Position numbers and translations under genes: made by a program
In this document: positions 60,846 to 64,000 of the stretch, piece after piece
Position numbering within the stretch: the first letter of the stretch is position 1
How the letters are laid out: each line of letters opens with the position of its first letter
Notes under the pieces: generated by a model
Seen by the model: only the letters and a program-made list of their open reading frames with translations
Told to the model about the DNA's origin: nothing
Databases searched by the model: none
Assembly: GCF_035222275.1 (NCBI RefSeq)
Contig: NC_085882.1
Location: 689,501 to 753,500, forward strand
Source: Podospora bellae-mahoneyi
Taxonomy: Eukaryota; Ascomycota; Sordariomycetes; Sordariales; Podosporaceae
Direction: 5' to 3'
DNA: 64,000 nt

Positions 60846-63821
60846 TCAAAAGCTGCGAAGGCTGTTGGGACGGATGAGAGGGCCACGATAAGCGCTGATG
60901 TGTCGATCTCGACTTACTGATTCGAGCTCGTCTTCGTTATATGGCCGCCTGACAAACTCCATTCTCGCGGAAAAGTACGGGTCGGCGCCCTTTCTGAGAA
61001 ACCACGCTACCGCTTCTCCAAATCTTGCATTAAGCTGCTCGTGCGGTAGGCGACCACTCCATACTCGTTCCGCATGCTGATACATCCACTCATACAGTAA
61101 GAAACGGTGCCAAGTGGTCAATTGAGGCATCCCCCCACGTCCGGTTCAACTTGAACATCGCGAATTCTGTTAATGCTGGCCCCAAGATGTGTTGGGTCGC
61201 TTAAGCCTTTGTCAAAGAGAAAGTCCAACATGGCAAAGTCTTCTTCCTCATGAGTTGTTCTCTCTCTGTGTCAGTTAAGTATGAGATTTGTGAGTAACCC
61301 CAGTTTGTGGGAGCTATCGGTGACAGTTGGGTCATTTGTCATTTTTCGTGGTGGGTACTTGGACGTCCCTAACCAGATGCCGGTGGAAATAGGGCGGTTC
61401 ATCGACCCGATATCTGTTTCTATTATGTCACGGATGACCCTCTGAACCCCAAAATGCACAAGTTGCTAACCCATAGGCAGTGCTGCCCGCTGGAAGAAGG
61501 ACATCATAGTGCCCGGGGCTGGGCTCAAGAGAGTCGTCATCAGGGCAGAATTTATCCCATGCTTCCAGGAAAATGTAGGGATTTTTGTCTGAGCCATTCC
61601 TGTGCCGTTCACGAAATAATATATATGAGGTATCGAAGCCCGGGCAATTCTCGCGAAGCATTCGTAAATCTGCGAGGTGCATTTGCGAAATTGCGTCCAA
61701 GACATCAAAGCCTTCAAGAAGCTCCAGCATCTTCTGCTGACCACCGGGGTGTTCAAGGAAGTCTCTGACCGAGCGGTGGGTAAATTGCACAACTTCCATC
61801 GTATATGGATGCGCAGCGTAGAGCCGTCGGACTCCTCCCAGGGTGACTGTTCTGGTATCGAGTAGTCCACCGCACCACCAACGGAGGCGTGTTTTACCAA
61901 GCTTGTGCCGTGATGATTCTGTCGTGGCAGGAAATGAATTGCTTACAACGAAACTCCTGTCCCACTCATAATCTTGAAAAAAAGAGTAGGCCTCCACGGA
62001 AAAGGAAGTAACCCCTGTTTCCATCGCCTCGGAAACCGTTGCCAACGTGCGGTATGCACGTTTTGCATCACGTAGAGAGTCAAATATGTGCTTGTAGAGG
62101 TCGTTTATCTCGCTTGGCAGCATCTTCAGCGAGTCTTTGAACTCTTGGGCCTCGGTAGTTGTGTTGTCGATCTCGTATCTCATATTCTTGACCACAATCC
62201 CAACGCACTGAAAAATACCCTGTCCTTTCTCCACAATGTCTTCGACCAACTGGTCGAAACCATTCGACCCAGATATGCGGTCAAGCTTGTCTCTTACACA
62301 GGCGACCATGTCGCTGTGAGTAAGCTCATGAAGCCGCAGCCGCCTGTCGTCGGAGAACAGGTTCATGAAGGAGTTGTATTCACGGCTGGAGACACACAGC
62401 TTGATGTTCCGAGATGAAAGGCCCGCCTCTGCCCAGTTGTTGAGTAGTGCAGCCAGATCTGTATGGTCCGTCTGGATTATTGCCTCGTACTCGTCCAGGC
62501 CGTCAATAAAAAAGCAAAAGCAGTGGTTCGGAAATGCTTCGGCCACCTCACTACTGATAAGACGATTGAAAGCTGCCTTGACTGTGCTCCGTCACCTCGA
62601 GATCAGAGCTCAGCTGCCACGGCATCGATTGTGACTTTTGCCAGAAGGAAGGCATGACGGCGGATATAAGTTCTGGGCACTTTTGAAAGACTTTGTGAAG
62701 TAGAGTCCGATAGAGCCCGCCGAGAGATCTTTGAGGTTCTGTACCGGGCCGCCAGAAAAAGAACTGAGCGACCGCTAGTTTTCGACTGTCTGAAAGTGAA
62801 CAATCAGTAGCTGGTTAAATCTAGAGTCATCTTCGAGGCTTGACTTTAAGCCCAGGGAGCTCAACTCACTGGCCCAAACATTGAGATGTCCAGATGTCGC
62901 AGCGTGTTCTACCAGATATTTCATCAAAGTCGATTTACCAGACCCAGGCTTTCCGGAAATGTGAAATACACCGTGGCCAGATTCTAGCCAACCAGTGAAC
63001 TTTTCCCTGGCTGCGCGCTGCGCCTCTTCTTGCAACGATTTCGCTGCATGCACGAACCACTCAAACGTCGTGTCGTGAGGATCCTGAACGAGGTTTTGAC
63101 GGTTTCGCATACCATCAAAAGCCAATGCGCGAAGCACCCGGTCTTGCGAAATGCTATTTGAGACGTGGTCTGGAAGAGATAGAAGGCTTCGTATCTGCGC
63201 CTGCGCAGCGGTACTGAGATCGCAGAGGTGAACTTGTTGCTCAAGTCGATTGATGGACTGTCGTATATATTCGAGCTTTGCAGCATCATCTTCGACTAGT
63301 TTGCATAGAGTTTGCAGCGACGCATCCGTTTGGCGACTAGAAATCCGAACTCAGTATGATACAAGATCCAAGTAGATATGGTGACACGAAACAGACTTCG
63401 TGACAAATAAAAGTTGAAGCTCAAGTTGGTTTCGGCAGTGATATAGTCTCTGCTCCAAGTCTACCCTCTCCTTTCCATGCATTTTGCTTTTCAAAGATGA
63501 CCATAAGCTTTGTCTTATGGATCGGCTGTTGTCGGACTTGACACCCTCAAGGAATTTGATCAGCTGCTCCGACATCGACGAGCATTCTTTGGCGAGAAGG
63601 CAAAGACTCTTTTCTTCGGCGACGAGCTTGGTATCGTCCGGCGGTAAGAGTCGAGCGGAAAGCCGTTTCATCTCCTGGGCCACCTCTTGACGGGTGCGAT
63701 TTTCGTCCAGTGTGCCATCGAGCGCTTCCCGAATCTTAATGGTTCCCTTGACAAGCTTGGTGCCAAATGGTACAAATGTCAGGATGCCCGACACCAGCCC
63801 GATGGCCGTGACAGGATCCAT
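60846..63821 (-). CDS. NACHT STAND (NLR-like) protein with fungal N-terminal domain, frame-interrupted
   Basis: Exons 63821-63397, 63336-62870 and 62789-61428 join in phase; the start MDPVTAIGLVSGILTF is the usual one for fungal STAND proteins. Residues 1-140 form the helical N-terminal domain. The NACHT domain has the P-loop SGKPGSGKSTLMKYL and Walker B CFFIDGLDEYE, then SSREYNSF, FIHIF-type helices (DLYKHIFDSLRD) and FTHRSVRDFLEHPG, the start of the DUF7791-type region. The frame shifts by one base between the P-loop exon and Walker B (about 62600). The C-terminal part (61270-60846: DFAMLDFLFDKGLS, WHRFLLYEWMYQHAE, WFLRKGADPYF) lies in other frames. A working allele would be about 900 residues and act in allorecognition or immunity; this one is probably null. 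Confidence 0.72.
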
Positions 63822-64000
63822 GGCGAGCGACGAAAATGAAGATAGCAGGGCACGCCGGCCTTTCGAGTGAGGATTGACTGAGCATGGTGACCGAGGAGGG
63901 GCTGCTAACACTACTTGTGTGTTTTTTTTAAAATCCAAGTCTTTCTAGACTCCCGCTTTTCTCCTCGGCACGAGGACTATAGGGACATTATGGGCTTACT
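63822..64000. other. Promoter region of the NACHT gene
   Basis: The minus-strand frame stays open upstream to 63938, but the ATG at 63821 fits the family start. Nothing else is visible before the window ends. Confidence 0.5.

Overview
The window is nuclear DNA of a filamentous ascomycete, most likely a sordariomycete close to the Sordariales. The evidence is short (50-130 bp) GT-AG introns with CTRAC-like branch sites, fungal-only families (Pth11-type 7TM, HET, DUF4360, DUF6594, AA9 LPMO), a fungal NACHT STAND protein, and AT-rich repeat blocks of the kind left by RIP (repeat-induced point mutation). There is no sign of bacterial, viral or organellar DNA.

Layout. 0-11 kb: a degenerate 70-bp tandem repeat that ends at the start codon of a 7TM rhodopsin-like gene, an HD-domain phosphohydrolase, a four-exon Dal5-type MFS permease, a small secreted DUF4360 protein and a SET-domain protein with a signal peptide. 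11.4-19.1 kb: an island of decayed genes with cell-death and signalling domains: a DUF6594 membrane fragment, a caspase-like plus kinase-like gene, head to head with it a protein kinase-ankyrin gene, and a second caspase-like remnant. 20-25 kb: a vanillyl-alcohol-oxidase-type flavoenzyme and a disordered protein of unknown function. 25-27.8 kb: no gene seen. 27.8-31 kb: an intact HET-domain gene and a small Nif3/CutA-like protein. 31.1-36.2 kb: an amidase pseudogene split by a Fot1/pogo-type DNA transposon, which itself carries a second, long-armed inverted-repeat element. 36.9-41.4 kb: a secreted GH2 beta-galactosidase-type enzyme and a HET gene with a disrupted N-terminus. 45.6-52 kb: mitochondrial malate dehydrogenase and the ER P5A-ATPase Spf1. 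52-64 kb: a decayed unknown locus with a paralogous copy at about 43 kb, an AA9 LPMO, a Yvc1-type vacuolar TRP channel and a NACHT STAND gene.

Functionally, a conserved core (MDH, Spf1, Yvc1, Nif3-like) is mixed with plant-biomass genes (AA9, GH2, VAO, permease) and fast-evolving self/non-self recognition genes (two HET, one NACHT, two caspase-like, one kinase-ankyrin). Reading-frame damage is concentrated in the third group and in the amidase. Splice sites were placed by eye from the sequence and family knowledge; no homology search or expression data were available.
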